The notes below the pieces were generated by a model. It had not been told where the DNA came from. It saw only the letters and a list, made by a program, of their open reading frames with translations, and searched no databases. From the NCBI GenBank assembly GCA_019635355.1, contig JAHBZQ010000001.1, positions 1,240,001 through 1,304,000 on the forward strand: DNA of 64,000 bases, given 5' to 3'. This stretch comes from Rhizobacter sp. GTDB taxonomy: Bacteria > Pseudomonadota > Gammaproteobacteria > Burkholderiales > Burkholderiaceae_C. This document shows positions 16,809 through 28,445 of this stretch, piece after piece. Position 1 is the stretch's first letter; each line of letters starts with the position of its first letter. Both the position numbers and the translations under genes were made by a program.

Positions 16809-17786
16809 ATGGCCAAACCCGACATTCGCATCGGCATCTCCGGCTGGCGCTACGAACCCTGGCGCGGGGTGTTCTACCCCGAAAAGCTGGCCCAGCGCCG
16901 CGAGCTGGAATACGCCTCGCGCATGCTGCCCACGATCGAGATCAACGGCTCCTTCTACTCGCTGCAGCGGCCCGAGTTCTATGCGCAATGGGCCGCCGAC
17001 ACGCCCGACGACTTCGTCTTCGCGGTGAAGGGCCCGAAGTACATCACGCACATGCGGCGGCTGAAGGAGGTGGAGACGCCGCTCGCCAATTTCTTCGCCA
17101 ACGGGCTCTTCGAGCTGGGGCCGAAGCTCGGGCCGATCCTCTGGCAGTTCCCGCCCATGCTGCCGTTCATGGCCGAGCGCTTCGAGGCTTTTTTCGCACA
17201 GTTGCCTCGTGACACCGAAGCAGCCGCCGAGATCGCCGCCAAGCACGACAAGCGCGTCGAAGGCCGCACCAGCCTTCAGCCCGACGCCAAGCGGCCGATG
17301 CGCCACGCGGTGGAGATCCGCCACGAGAGCTTCGCCGACCCGGCGTTCATCGCGCTCTTGCGCAAGTACCGCATCGCGCTCGTCGTGGCCGACACGGCGG
17401 GCAAGTGGCCGCTGCTCGAAGACTTGACCGCCGACTTCGTCTACCTGCGCCTGCACGGCGACAAGGAGCTGTATGCCAGCGGCTACAGCGACGCCGCGCT
17501 CGAACGGTGGGCAGACCGCATTCGCACCTGGAGCAAGGGCGGCCAGGTGGACGAAGCTCGCCTCGCCTCGCCCAAACCAGCGCCCCGACGCGCCAAGCGA
17601 GACATCTACGCCTACTTCGACAACGACGTGAAGGTCCATGCGCCTTACGACGCGGCCACGCTCATGCGCAAGCTCGACCTTCAGAGCGGCCTTGGCGAAA
17701 AGGGCCAGCCGGTCTGGCCTCCCGGCTGGAAGGCACCGGCGATCCGCACCGGTTCCGACGGTTTCGGGAAACGCGCTCCCCGATAA
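16809..17786 (+). CDS. DUF72 (YecE) family protein
   Basis: 325 residues. The DUF72 TIM-barrel-like family signature is clear: RIGISGWRYEPWRGVFYP at the N-terminus, IEINGSFYSLQ, FVFAVKGPKYITHMRRL, GPILWQFPP, VEIRHESF, FVYLRLHG and YAYFDNDVKVHAPYDA. The family has no settled biochemical role. The C-terminal about 40 residues extend past the usual domain end. It ends 8 bp before dapC and may be cotranscribed with it, but no functional link is evident. Confidence 0.9.
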   Translation: MAKPDIRIGISGWRYEPWRGVFYPEKLAQRRELEYASRMLPTIEINGSFYSLQRPEFYAQWAADTPDDFVFAVKGPKYITHMRRLKEVETPLANFFANGLFELGPKLGPILWQFPPMLPFMAERFEAFFAQLPRDTEAAAEIAAKHDKRVEGRTSLQPDAKRPMRHAVEIRHESFADPAFIALLRKYRIALVVADTAGKWPLLEDLTADFVYLRLHGDKELYASGYSDAALERWADRIRTWSKGGQVDEARLASPKPAPRRAKRDIYAYFDNDVKVHAPYDAATLMRKLDLQSGLGEKGQPVWPPGWKAPAIRTGSDGFGKRAPR

Positions 17787-17794
17787 TCGGGCGC

Positions 17795-18985
17795 ATGAAC
17801 CCTCTGCTGGCCAAGCTGCACCCCTACCCCTTCGAACGGCTGAGCGCTCTCAGCAAGGACATCACCCCCAACCCCGCCTACAAGCCGATCAGCCTCGGCA
17901 TCGGCGAGCCCAAGCACGCGACGCCGCAGCTCATCCTCGATGCGCTGGTGGCCGGCTTCGGTGGCCTCGCGGCCTACCCGGCGACGGCGGGCGACCGCGC
18001 CATGCGCGAGTCGTGTGCCGGCTGGCTCGCCCGCCGCTATGGCGTGACGGTGGACGCCAGCACGCAGGTGCTGCCCGTCAACGGCTCACGCGAAGCGCTT
18101 TTCGCCCTGGCCCAGACGGTGATCGACCCGACGAAGCCCGGCGCCACCGTCGTCTGCCCCAATCCCTTCTATCAAATCTACGAGGGCGCGGCCCTGCTCT
18201 CCGGCGCTACGCCGCACTACGTGGCGAGCGACCCGAAGCGCAACTTCGCCGCCGACTGGGACGCCGTGCCCGAGAGCGTGTGGGCCAAGACCCAGCTGAT
18301 CTACGTCTGCTCGCCCGGCAACCCGACCGGCGCGGTGATGCCGCTGGCCGAGTGGAAGCGCCTCTTCGAGCTGAGCGAGCGCCACGGCTTCGTGATCGCC
18401 TCCGACGAGTGCTACTCCGAGATCTACTTCCGCGAAGAGCCACCGCTCGGCGGCCTCGAAGCCGCCGCCCAGCTCGGCCGCCAGGATTTCAAGAACCTGA
18501 TCGCGCTCACCAGCCTCTCGAAGCGCTCCAACGTGCCCGGCATGCGCTCGGGCTTCGTGGCCGGCGACGCGCAGATCATCAAGAAATTCCTGCTCTACCG
18601 CACCTACCACGGCAGCGCCATGAGCCAGATGATCCAGCACGCGAGCATCGCCGGCTGGAACGACGAGCAGCATGTGGTCGACAACCGTGAGAAGTACCGC
18701 CGCAAGTTCGCGCAGGTGATGCCCGTGCTCGAGCAGGCGCTCGACGTGAAGCTGCCCGACGCGAGCTTCTACCTGTGGGCGGGCGTGCCGGGTGGAGACG
18801 ACGTCGCCTTCGCCCTCGGGCTCCTGGCTCAATACAATGTGACCGTCCTGCCCGGCAGCCTGCTCGCCCGTGAAGTCGACGGTGTGAACCCAGGCAAAGG
18901 CCGGGTGCGGCTGGCCCTGGTGGCCGAGGTCGAGGAATGCCTCGAAGCCGCGCACCGCATCCGCTCTTACGTCGCTTCTCAGTGA
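17795..18985 (+). CDS. dapC: Succinyldiaminopimelate transaminase
   Basis: 396 residues, class I/II PLP aminotransferase. The PLP-lysine motif is in TSLSKRSNVPGMRSG, with CSPGNPTGAV and ASDECYSEIYF as substrate/PLP-binding segments. It transaminates N-succinyl-2-amino-6-ketopimelate in lysine and peptidoglycan precursor synthesis. The assignment to DapC rather than a generic aspartate aminotransferase rests on the N-terminus (LAKLHPYPFERLSAL) and on dapD directly downstream. The ATG is at 17795. The open frame extends upstream, but that part overlaps the DUF72 gene and is spurious. Confidence 0.93.
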   Translation: MNPLLAKLHPYPFERLSALSKDITPNPAYKPISLGIGEPKHATPQLILDALVAGFGGLAAYPATAGDRAMRESCAGWLARRYGVTVDASTQVLPVNGSREALFALAQTVIDPTKPGATVVCPNPFYQIYEGAALLSGATPHYVASDPKRNFAADWDAVPESVWAKTQLIYVCSPGNPTGAVMPLAEWKRLFELSERHGFVIASDECYSEIYFREEPPLGGLEAAAQLGRQDFKNLIALTSLSKRSNVPGMRSGFVAGDAQIIKKFLLYRTYHGSAMSQMIQHASIAGWNDEQHVVDNREKYRRKFAQVMPVLEQALDVKLPDASFYLWAGVPGGDDVAFALGLLAQYNVTVLPGSLLAREVDGVNPGKGRVRLALVAEVEECLEAAHRIRSYVASQ

Positions 18986-19010
18986 AGTCCCTCTAAGCCC
19001 AAAACCTCTC

Positions 19011-19835
19011 ATGACCCAACAGCTCCAGAACATCATCGACCTCGCCTGGGAGGGCCGTGCGAGCCTCAACCCGCAAAACGCGAGCCCCGAGATCCGCAAT
19101 GCCGTGACGCAAGTGGTCGACGACCTGAACGCCGGCCGTACCCGCGTGGCCGACCGCAAGGGCGTGGGCGACTGGACGGTGAACCAGTGGGTCAAGAAGG
19201 CGGTGCTGCTGTCGTTCCGCCTGAACGACAACGCGCTGATGCACGCAGGCGACCTCGCCTTCTTCGACAAGGTGAAAACCAAGTTCTCGAGCCTCAGCGA
19301 AGAAGAAGTGCGCGCGACCGGCGTGCGCATCGTGCCGCCGGCCGTGGCCCGCCATGGCAGCTACGTCGCGAAGAACGTGGTGCTGATGCCTTCTTACGTC
19401 AACATCGGCGCCTACGTGGATGAAGGCACGATGGTCGACACCTGGGCCACCGTGGGCTCGTGCGCGCAGATCGGCAAGAACGTGCACCTCTCGGGCGGCG
19501 TGGGCATCGGCGGCGTGCTGGAGCCGCTGCAGGCCAACCCGACCATCATCGAAGACAACTGCTTCATCGGCGCCCGCTCCGAAGTGGTCGAAGGCGTTAT
19601 CGTCGAAGAGAACTCGGTGATCTCGATGGGCGTGTACATCAGCCAGAGCACCAAGATCTACAACCGCATGACGGGTGAGATTTCCTACGGCCGCATTCCT
19701 TCGGGCTCGGTGGTCGTGAGCGGCTCGCTGCCTGCGGTCGACGGCAGCCACAGCCTCTACTGCGCGGTGATCGTCAAGCGCGTCACCGCCGAAACGCGCG
19801 CCAAGACCAGCATCAACGAACTGCTGCGCAGCTGA
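19011..19835 (+). CDS. dapD: Tetrahydrodipicolinate N-succinyltransferase
   Basis: 274 residues, standard length. The N-terminal alpha domain (about 1-100) is followed by a left-handed beta-helix with hexapeptide repeats (for example VLMPSYVNIGAYVDEGTMVD, IGKNVHLSGGVGIGGVLEPL, VIVEENSVISMGVYISQSTK). It uses succinyl-CoA in the succinylase branch of DAP/lysine synthesis and acts as a cytoplasmic trimer. It lies 25 bp after dapC and before a pilus ATPase gene and dapE. Confidence 0.97.
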   Translation: MTQQLQNIIDLAWEGRASLNPQNASPEIRNAVTQVVDDLNAGRTRVADRKGVGDWTVNQWVKKAVLLSFRLNDNALMHAGDLAFFDKVKTKFSSLSEEEVRATGVRIVPPAVARHGSYVAKNVVLMPSYVNIGAYVDEGTMVDTWATVGSCAQIGKNVHLSGGVGIGGVLEPLQANPTIIEDNCFIGARSEVVEGVIVEENSVISMGVYISQSTKIYNRMTGEISYGRIPSGSVVVSGSLPAVDGSHSLYCAVIVKRVTAETRAKTSINELLRS

Positions 19836-19905
19836 TTTCCATAAAAACGAAGAAGTCTCGCCTCGCTCTCTGAACCTGATGGATCGAGCCCCTGAAAGGA
19901 CTCCG

Positions 19906-21123
19906 ATGAACACCACGACGAGCAGCACCGCCGCATCCGGCGGCAACATGGAACGCGTGCTGCGGCTGATGGCCGAGAAGAGTGCGTCCGACGTCTACCT
20001 GTCGGCCGCCACGCCCATCCTCATCAAGATCAACGGGCAGATCCTCCAGCTCTCCGACCAGCCTCTGAGCGCAAGCCAACCGCGCCAGCTGCTGGCCGAG
20101 CTGCTCACCCCGAGCCAGCTCGAAGACCTGGAAGACACGGGCGAGCTCAACGTGGGCATCGGCATCAGCGGCGTGGGCAGCTTCCGCCTGAGCGCCTTCC
20201 GCCAGCGTGGCTCGATTGCGGCCGTCTTCCGCTGCATTCCGCACGACATCCCGGCGCTGGGCAGCCTCAACCTGCCGCCCGTGCTCAACACGATGATCCT
20301 GGAAAAGCGTGGGCTCATCCTGCTGGTGGGCGCCACCGGCACCGGCAAGAGCACCACGCTCGCCTCGATGATCGAGCAGCGCAACCAGCAGATGGCCGGC
20401 CACATCCTCACCATCGAGGACCCGATCGAGTTCATCTTCCACAACAAGCGCTCGATGGTGAACCAGCGCGAGGTGGGCCGCGACACGCAGTCGCTGCAGA
20501 TCGCGCTGAAGAACGCGCTGCGCCAGGCACCCGACTGCATCTACATCGGTGAAATCCGCGACCGCGAGACGATGACGATGGCGATCTCGTATTCGCTGTC
20601 GGGTCACCTGGTGGTGTCGACGCTGCACGCCAACAACAGCTACCACGCGCTCGGCCGGATCTTGTCGTTCTACACGCCGGAGTCGCGCCCTGCGCTGCTG
20701 TCGGACCTGGCCTCGGGCTTGAAGGCGATCGTGTCGCAGCGCCTCGTGCGCGCCTCGGCCGGTGGCCGCCGCCCGGCGGTGGAGGTGATGCTCAACACCA
20801 AGCTCGTGTCCGAACTCATCGAGCAAGGCGACTTCAACGGCGTGAAAGAGGCGATGGAAAACTCCATGGCCGAAGGCTCGCAGACCTTCGAGGCCGACCT
20901 CGCCCGCCTCATCGGCGAAGGCGTGATCACGCGCGACGAAGGCCTGGCCTATGCTGACTCGCCGACCAACCTGATGTGGCGCCTGCAGAACGACACCGAG
21001 CCGGTGTCGCGCCTGCAACCCAAGAAGGAAGAAGTCGACGACCAGCCGACCTTCACCGAGATCACGCTCGACGTGCCCGGCGACGACGGCCGCAACAGCG
21101 GCTTCCGGGCCACGCGCTTCTGA
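19906..21123 (+). CDS. pilU: PilT/PilU-type type IV pilus retraction ATPase
   Basis: 405 residues from the ATG at 19906, which has AAAGGA eight bases upstream; the upstream in-frame ATG at 19879 lacks one. The N-terminal PAS-like domain (about 20-110) precedes a RecA-type core with Walker A GATGTGKST (142-150), the Asp box (LTIEDPIEFIF), Walker B (IYIGEIRDRETM) and the His box (VSTLHANNS). The C-terminal extension to RATRF is longer than in PilT (about 345), which favours PilU, the auxiliary retraction motor. It is embedded between dapD and dapE, a conserved order in Burkholderiales that is not functionally explained. Confidence 0.88.
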   Translation: MNTTTSSTAASGGNMERVLRLMAEKSASDVYLSAATPILIKINGQILQLSDQPLSASQPRQLLAELLTPSQLEDLEDTGELNVGIGISGVGSFRLSAFRQRGSIAAVFRCIPHDIPALGSLNLPPVLNTMILEKRGLILLVGATGTGKSTTLASMIEQRNQQMAGHILTIEDPIEFIFHNKRSMVNQREVGRDTQSLQIALKNALRQAPDCIYIGEIRDRETMTMAISYSLSGHLVVSTLHANNSYHALGRILSFYTPESRPALLSDLASGLKAIVSQRLVRASAGGRRPAVEVMLNTKLVSELIEQGDFNGVKEAMENSMAEGSQTFEADLARLIGEGVITRDEGLAYADSPTNLMWRLQNDTEPVSRLQPKKEEVDDQPTFTEITLDVPGDDGRNSGFRATRF

Positions 21124-21126
21124 TCG

Positions 21127-22284
21127 ATGTCGGCTGCCTTTTCGTCGACGCTCGGACTGACCGAACAGCTGATCGCCCGCCGCTCGGTCACCCCCGACGA
21201 TGGTGGCTGCCAGGACCTGATCGCCAAGCGCCTCGCGCCCCTCGGCTTCGAATGCGAGACCCTCGCCTTCGGGCCGGATGCCTTCCGCGTCACCAACCTC
21301 TGGGCCGTGCGCCGGGGCCGGCCGGGCAGCAAGCTGCTCGTCTTCGCCGGCCACACCGACGTGGTGCCCACCGGACCGCTGACGCAGTGGACGAGCGACC
21401 CCTTCGTGCCCACCCACCGTGAGGGCAAGCTCTATGGCCGTGGCGCGGCCGACATGAAAACCTCCATCGCCGCCTTCGTGGTGGCGGCCGAGGAATTCGT
21501 CGCGCAGCACGGCGAGCGTTGCGGGGGCATCGCGCTGCTCATCACGAGCGACGAGGAAGGCCCCTCGGTCGACGGCACCGTCAAGGTCTGCGAAGCGCTC
21601 AAGGCGCGCGGCGAGAAGCTCGACTACTGCATTGTCGGCGAACCCACCTCGGTCAACACGCTCGGCGACATGATCAAGAACGGCCGGCGCGGCTCGCTCT
21701 CGGGCAAGCTCACCGTCAAGGGCGTGCAAGGCCACATCGCCTACCCGCAGCTCGCCAAGAACCCGATCCACCTCGCCGCCCCGGCGCTGGCCGAGCTGGC
21801 CGCCATCGAGTGGGACCGCGGCAACGAATACTTCCCGCCGACGAGCTGGCAGATGTCGAACATCCACGGCGGCACCGGTGCGTCGAACGTGATCCCCGGC
21901 GAGTTGGTGATCGACTTCAACTTCCGCTTCTCGACCGAGCAGACGCCCGAAACGCTCAAGGCCCGGGTGCAGTCGGTGCTCGACCGGCACGAGCTCGAAT
22001 ACGCGATCACCTGGTCGCTGAGCGGCGAGCCCTTCATCACGCCGCGTGGCGCACTGGTCGACGCGCTCGATGCGGCGATCCGCAGCGAGACGGGCGTCAC
22101 GACCGAACTCTCGACGACGGGCGGCACCTCCGACGGCCGCTTCATCTCGAAGATCTGCGAGCAGGTCGTCGAATTCGGCCCGCTCAACGAGAGCATCCAC
22201 AAGATCGACGAACACGTGCGCGTGGCCGACATCGACCCGCTCAAGAACATCTACCGCAAGACACTGGAAGGACTGCTGCTGTGA
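21127..22284 (+). CDS. dapE: Succinyl-diaminopimelate desuccinylase
   Basis: 385 residues, M20 metallopeptidase family. Zinc ligands and catalytic residues are in FAGHTDVVPTGP, GRGAADMKTSIAAFV, SDEEGPSVDGT and GEPTS; the dimerisation domain is about 180-295, and the final ligand is in NESIHKIDEHV. It releases succinate to give LL-DAP in lysine and cell-wall synthesis. It starts 3 bp after the pilU stop and overlaps prmB by 4 bp. Confidence 0.96.
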   Translation: MSAAFSSTLGLTEQLIARRSVTPDDGGCQDLIAKRLAPLGFECETLAFGPDAFRVTNLWAVRRGRPGSKLLVFAGHTDVVPTGPLTQWTSDPFVPTHREGKLYGRGAADMKTSIAAFVVAAEEFVAQHGERCGGIALLITSDEEGPSVDGTVKVCEALKARGEKLDYCIVGEPTSVNTLGDMIKNGRRGSLSGKLTVKGVQGHIAYPQLAKNPIHLAAPALAELAAIEWDRGNEYFPPTSWQMSNIHGGTGASNVIPGELVIDFNFRFSTEQTPETLKARVQSVLDRHELEYAITWSLSGEPFITPRGALVDALDAAIRSETGVTTELSTTGGTSDGRFISKICEQVVEFGPLNESIHKIDEHVRVADIDPLKNIYRKTLEGLLL

Positions 22285-23165
22285 AGCTCATCGACTGCAT
22301 CACCGCGCAAGCCGCCCGCCTCAAAACGGCGGGCGTTTCGTTTGGGCATGGCACGACCAACGCGTTCGACGAGGCCGCGTGGCTCGTGTTGTGGGCGCTC
22401 GGCATGCCGATCGACGAGCTGGAGCCGCACGCCAAGCGCGAGCTCTCCGACGCCGAACTCGCGAAGATCGACGCGGTGATCACCGAGCGCATCGAGACGC
22501 GCCGCCCCGCCGCCTACATCACGAAGGAAGCCTGGCTGCAGAACGTGCCTTTCTACATCGACGAACGCGCCATCGTGCCGCGCTCCTTCATCGCCGAGCT
22601 GTTGGCCGATGGCGAGGGCGAAGGCACGCTCGACGCGTGGCTCTCCGAACGCACGCAGCGCGTGCTCGACCTGTGCACCGGCAACGGCAGCCTGGCCGTC
22701 ATCGCGGCGATGGCCTACCCTGAGGTCACGGTCGACGCCGCCGACATCTCCGATGACGCGTTGGCGATTGCGAAGATCAACGTCGACAAGCACAAGCTCG
22801 GCAAGCGCATCACGCTCATCAAGTCGGACCTGCTGAACGAGCTGAAGGGCCCCTACGACCTGATCGTCTGCAACCCGCCCTACGTCAACGCACAGAGCAT
22901 GCGAGAGCTGCCGAAGGAATACCTGCACGAGCCGCAGCTGGCGCTGGCCGGTGGCGACGACGGCATGGACCTGGTGCGCCGCATCCTGAAAGACGCCCCC
23001 TCGCGCATGAGCGACATCGGCGTGCTGGTGCTGGAGATCGGCAACGAGCGCCCCCACTTCGAGCACGCGTTCCGCAAGCTCGAAGTGGCGTGGCTGGAGA
23101 CGAGTGCGGGCAGCGACGAGGTGCTGCTCGTGACCCGAGACGCGCTGCAACGCTGGCAGCGCTGA
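22281..23165 (+). CDS. prmB: 50S ribosomal protein L3 N5-glutamine methyltransferase
   Basis: 294 residues from a GTG start that overlaps the dapE stop (GTGA), which implies translational coupling. The N-terminal helical domain (about 1-80) precedes a Rossmann SAM-binding domain with LDLCTGNGSLAVIAA (motif I) and the NPPY tetrapeptide (CNPPYVNA), characteristic of HemK/PrmB glutamine methyltransferases. PrmB is favoured over PrmC by the segment AYITKEAWLQNVPFYIDER and by length. It modifies Gln150 of L3 during 50S assembly. Confidence 0.93.
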   Translation: MKLIDCITAQAARLKTAGVSFGHGTTNAFDEAAWLVLWALGMPIDELEPHAKRELSDAELAKIDAVITERIETRRPAAYITKEAWLQNVPFYIDERAIVPRSFIAELLADGEGEGTLDAWLSERTQRVLDLCTGNGSLAVIAAMAYPEVTVDAADISDDALAIAKINVDKHKLGKRITLIKSDLLNELKGPYDLIVCNPPYVNAQSMRELPKEYLHEPQLALAGGDDGMDLVRRILKDAPSRMSDIGVLVLEIGNERPHFEHAFRKLEVAWLETSAGSDEVLLVTRDALQRWQR

Positions 23166-23172
23166 GCTCCGT

Positions 23173-24405
23173 TCAGACCTTCGCCAGCGCCTGCTCGAAG
23201 TCGGCCTGCAGGTCGACGTAGTCTTCGATGCCGACCGAGATGCGCACCAGCGATTCGCTGATGCCCATCTTCTGGCGTTTCTCCAGGCCCATCTCCCAGA
23301 AGATGGTCTGTGCCACGGGGATGGCCAGCGTGCGGTTGTCGCCCAGGTGGCTGGACTTGATGACCAGCTCCAGCGCATCGAGCATGGCGAAGGTGTCATG
23401 CCCCGGCTTCAGCTCGAAGCTCATCAGCCCGCCATAGGCCTTGAACCAGCGCTTGGCGTTCTCGTGCTGGGCGTGGCTCTTCAGGCCCGGGTAGTACACC
23501 GCCGCCACCTTGGGGTGCTGCTCCAGCCAGGTGGTGAGCTTCAGGGTGTTGTCGCAGACCCGGTCCATGCGCAGGGTGAGCGTCTCGGCCCCGTTCGAGA
23601 TGCGGTGCGCCGCCTCGGCGCCGAGCGTGGCGCCGAAGTCGCGCAGGCCCTTCTTGCGGATCTGCAGCAGGCCCCAGCTCTTGGGCGCGCCCTTCTTGTA
23701 GGACGCCTGGATGTTGGGGAAGGTCGACCAGTCGAAGAGCCCGGTGTCGGTGATCGCGCCGCCCAGCACGTTGCCGTGGCCGCTGATCGACTTGGACAGC
23801 GAATTCATCACCAGGCCAGCCTTCACCACGGAGGGCCGGAAGAGGTACGGCGTGGTCATGGTGTTGTCAACCACGTACAAAATGCAGCGTTCCGCACACA
23901 GCTTGCCGATGCCTTCGAGGTCGGCCACCTGCGTTCTCGGGTTGGCAATCGTTTCTACGAAGACAATACGGGTCTTGGGCGTGATGGCCTGGGCCACCAG
24001 GCGGGCGTCGGTCGCATCGACCAGCGTCACCGAGCAGCCCAGGTTTTCAAGCGTCGTGAACAGGCTGGCCGTGTTGCCGAAGAGGAACTGGCTGGCCACG
24101 ACGTGATCGCCCTGCTTGAGCAAGGCGATGAACATCGAGCCGATGGCGCCCATGCCGGTGGCGAAGCTCACGGTGCCCACGCCGCCTTCCAGCAGCGTGA
24201 TCTTGGCTTCGAGGGCTTGCGTGGTGGGGTTGCCCTGGCGGGCGTACACATGGCCGCTGCGCTCGCCCTGGAAGACCGAGGCGAGCTCGGCGGCGGTCTC
24301 GTAGCCATAGGCCGCCGAGGTGTGCAGAGGTTTGTGGGTGGCACCGTGCTCCACGCCGCCCAGGCGGTCGGCATGGAGAAGTTGGGTGGTGAGGCCGCGG
24401 CTCAT
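23173..24405 (-). CDS. Cys/Met metabolism PLP-dependent enzyme (cystathionine gamma-synthase family)
   Basis: 410 residues, start at MSRGLTTQLLHADR. The PLP-lysine lies in NSLSKSISGHGNVLGG. Other family blocks are YARQGNPTTQALEAKI, SFATGMGAIG and VVDNTMTTPYLFRP. Close relatives act as O-acetyl- or O-succinylhomoserine sulfhydrylase, cystathionine gamma-synthase or methionine gamma-lyase, which cannot be told apart safely by eye. It is monocistronic and convergent with prmB (7 bp between stops). It is divergent from the ABC-F gene by 36 bp. Confidence 0.88.
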   Translation of the reverse strand: MSRGLTTQLLHADRLGGVEHGATHKPLHTSAAYGYETAAELASVFQGERSGHVYARQGNPTTQALEAKITLLEGGVGTVSFATGMGAIGSMFIALLKQGDHVVASQFLFGNTASLFTTLENLGCSVTLVDATDARLVAQAITPKTRIVFVETIANPRTQVADLEGIGKLCAERCILYVVDNTMTTPYLFRPSVVKAGLVMNSLSKSISGHGNVLGGAITDTGLFDWSTFPNIQASYKKGAPKSWGLLQIRKKGLRDFGATLGAEAAHRISNGAETLTLRMDRVCDNTLKLTTWLEQHPKVAAVYYPGLKSHAQHENAKRWFKAYGGLMSFELKPGHDTFAMLDALELVIKSSHLGDNRTLAIPVAQTIFWEMGLEKRQKMGISESLVRISVGIEDYVDLQADFEQALAKV

Positions 24406-24441
24406 GTTGGGTCTCGCAGGAATTTGGATTGAAGTCTGAGC

Positions 24442-26400
<1,959 letters not shown>

Positions 26401-28323
26401 TCAGAGCCTGAACGCGCGCACCGCCTCGGCGAGCTTGCTCGCCTGGTGCTTGAGGCTTTCGGCCGCGGCGGCCGACTCTTCCACCAGCGCCGCGTTCTGC
26501 TGCGTCACCTGGTCGAGCTCGGCCACCGCGCCGGTGACCTGCTCGATGCCCGCGTGCTGCTCATGCGCCGCATGGCCGATCTCGCCGATGAGGTCGCTCA
26601 CGCGCTGCACCTGCGCGACGATGTCGCTCATCGTCGCGCCGGCATCGTTCACCAGCTGTGAGCCCGACTCCACGCGTGTCACGCTTTCGCCGATCAGGCT
26701 CTTGATCTCGCGCGCCGCGCCAGCACTGCGCTGGGCCAGCGAGCGCACCTCGGCGGCCACCACCGCGAAGCCACGCCCCTGCTCACCGGCGCGCGCCGCT
26801 TCCACCGCCGCGTTGAGCGCGAGGATGTTGGTCTGGAAGGCGATGCCGTCGATCACGCCGATGATGTCGGCGATCTTCTTGGAGCTCTGGGCGATGTCGC
26901 TCATGGTGGCGACCACCTGGCCCATCATCTCGCCGCCCCGCGCGGCCACGCTGGTGGCGGAGCTCGCGAGCTGCGAGGCCTGCTGCGCGTTGTCGGCGTT
27001 GCTGCGCACCGTGCTCGCCAGCTGCACCATCGAGGCGGCCGTGCGCTGCAGGTTGGCCGCCTGCTCTTCGGTGCGCTGGCTCAGGTCGATGTTGCCGGCG
27101 GCGATCTGGTCGGAGCCCGTGGCGATGGAGTCACTCGACGACTTGATGTGCGAGACCACCTCCGCAATCGCACCGGCAGAGCCGCCCAGTGCGCGCAGCA
27201 TCTGGCCCAGCTCGTCTTGCGTCTCGGCACGTGCACGGAAGCTCAGGTCGCCACTCGCCAAGGCGTTCGACGCGGCCAGCGCCTGTGCCATCGAGCGCGA
27301 GGTGGTGCGGGCGATGGTCACGATGAGCCACGCCGCCGCCAGCCCACCCAGCACGATGACAGGTGCCAGCAGCCACAGCAGGCGCCGCGTGGCGGCCAGC
27401 TCACGCTCGAATTCGGCGTTGAGCACCTCGAAGGTGGCCGCGCCAAGTGCGTACTGCGCGTCGACGTGACCCGTCATCGCACTGAAGAACTGGCCCGGCG
27501 CCAGGGTGAGCGCGGTCGCCTCCAGCACCTGCGACTGGATGAGCTTCACCGCCTCGTCGGCCCCGGCCGCGGCCTGCTGGCGACGCTCGGCCAGCGGGCC
27601 GAGCGCGGCGGCGTCCGCATCGGTCGCGTGGTCGAGGTCGGCGTTCACGCGCGCGGCCTGGTCCTGCACGGCTTCGACGAGCTGATTCAGCGTCACCCGG
27701 TCGGTCGGGTCGAGCTGGCCCTTGGCCAGGTAGCCGGCCCCGCGGGCGCGGGCCTGGCCGAGGTATTCGCTGAGCTGGGGCAGGCTGCGCAGAGCGGCCA
27801 GGCTCAGGTGGTGCGTGGCGGCCACGGTGTCGCGCGACAGGCCGCTCGCGTCCATCAAGTCGTCAACGAGCGCCAGCTCTTCCTTGATCAACGCGCTGTG
27901 GCGCGCAAAGCTGGCCGGCAGCGCGAGCTGGCCGCCGGCCACATCGGCCGACAGCGCCTGCCATTGCGCACGCATGCGCTCGCGGCGGCTGCTCACGCGC
28001 GCGCTGGGCGTGGCACCGGCGGCGTCGAGCACCTTGGCGATGGCCGCGTCGACCTCCTGCTGCTTGGCCTGCCGCGGCGTCTGTTTGCTGGCGTCGCCGC
28101 TGAGCAAGGTGTTGGTGAGACCCCGATGCTGCTGCGTGAGCTGCACCAGGCGCAGCACCTCGGCCACGGGCGCGAGGCCCGCCTGCTGCCGCTCCCGGGC
28201 GTGGATGTGCTTCAACTCACCGACCACCACATAGGCCGTGGGTGGCACCAGCAACACCAGGGTCAACCCACCGAGCACCGCAAACTTCTGCCAGATCTTG
28301 AGCCGGCCAATCCAGGATTTCAT
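26401..28323 (-). CDS. Methyl-accepting chemotaxis protein
   Basis: 640 residues from MKSWIGRLKIWQK. Transmembrane helix 1 is about 13-35, followed by a helical periplasmic sensor of roughly 270 residues with NIT-like features (QHRGLTNTLLSGDASKQ), TM2 about 315-338, HAMP about 340-390, and a signalling domain with the conserved hairpin tip IDGIAFQTNILALNAAVEAA and EQGRGFAVVAAEVRSLAQRS. No C-terminal NWETF-type tether is present. It would feed a CheA/CheW pathway; the ligand is unknown. The stop codon abuts that of the ABC-F gene. Confidence 0.95.
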   Translation of the reverse strand: MKSWIGRLKIWQKFAVLGGLTLVLLVPPTAYVVVGELKHIHARERQQAGLAPVAEVLRLVQLTQQHRGLTNTLLSGDASKQTPRQAKQQEVDAAIAKVLDAAGATPSARVSSRRERMRAQWQALSADVAGGQLALPASFARHSALIKEELALVDDLMDASGLSRDTVAATHHLSLAALRSLPQLSEYLGQARARGAGYLAKGQLDPTDRVTLNQLVEAVQDQAARVNADLDHATDADAAALGPLAERRQQAAAGADEAVKLIQSQVLEATALTLAPGQFFSAMTGHVDAQYALGAATFEVLNAEFERELAATRRLLWLLAPVIVLGGLAAAWLIVTIARTTSRSMAQALAASNALASGDLSFRARAETQDELGQMLRALGGSAGAIAEVVSHIKSSSDSIATGSDQIAAGNIDLSQRTEEQAANLQRTAASMVQLASTVRSNADNAQQASQLASSATSVAARGGEMMGQVVATMSDIAQSSKKIADIIGVIDGIAFQTNILALNAAVEAARAGEQGRGFAVVAAEVRSLAQRSAGAAREIKSLIGESVTRVESGSQLVNDAGATMSDIVAQVQRVSDLIGEIGHAAHEQHAGIEQVTGAVAELDQVTQQNAALVEESAAAAESLKHQASKLAEAVRAFRL

Positions 28324-28445
28324 GAACGAGAGAGCGCGAGGCCTTGAGACAACCCCAGCTCTATCGACGCGGCAGCGCCCGACTTGAACGCGCACGCTTG
28401 AGGTGCGTCCAATGCCCCTCGTCGGGTCACGGGATTTATATTGCG

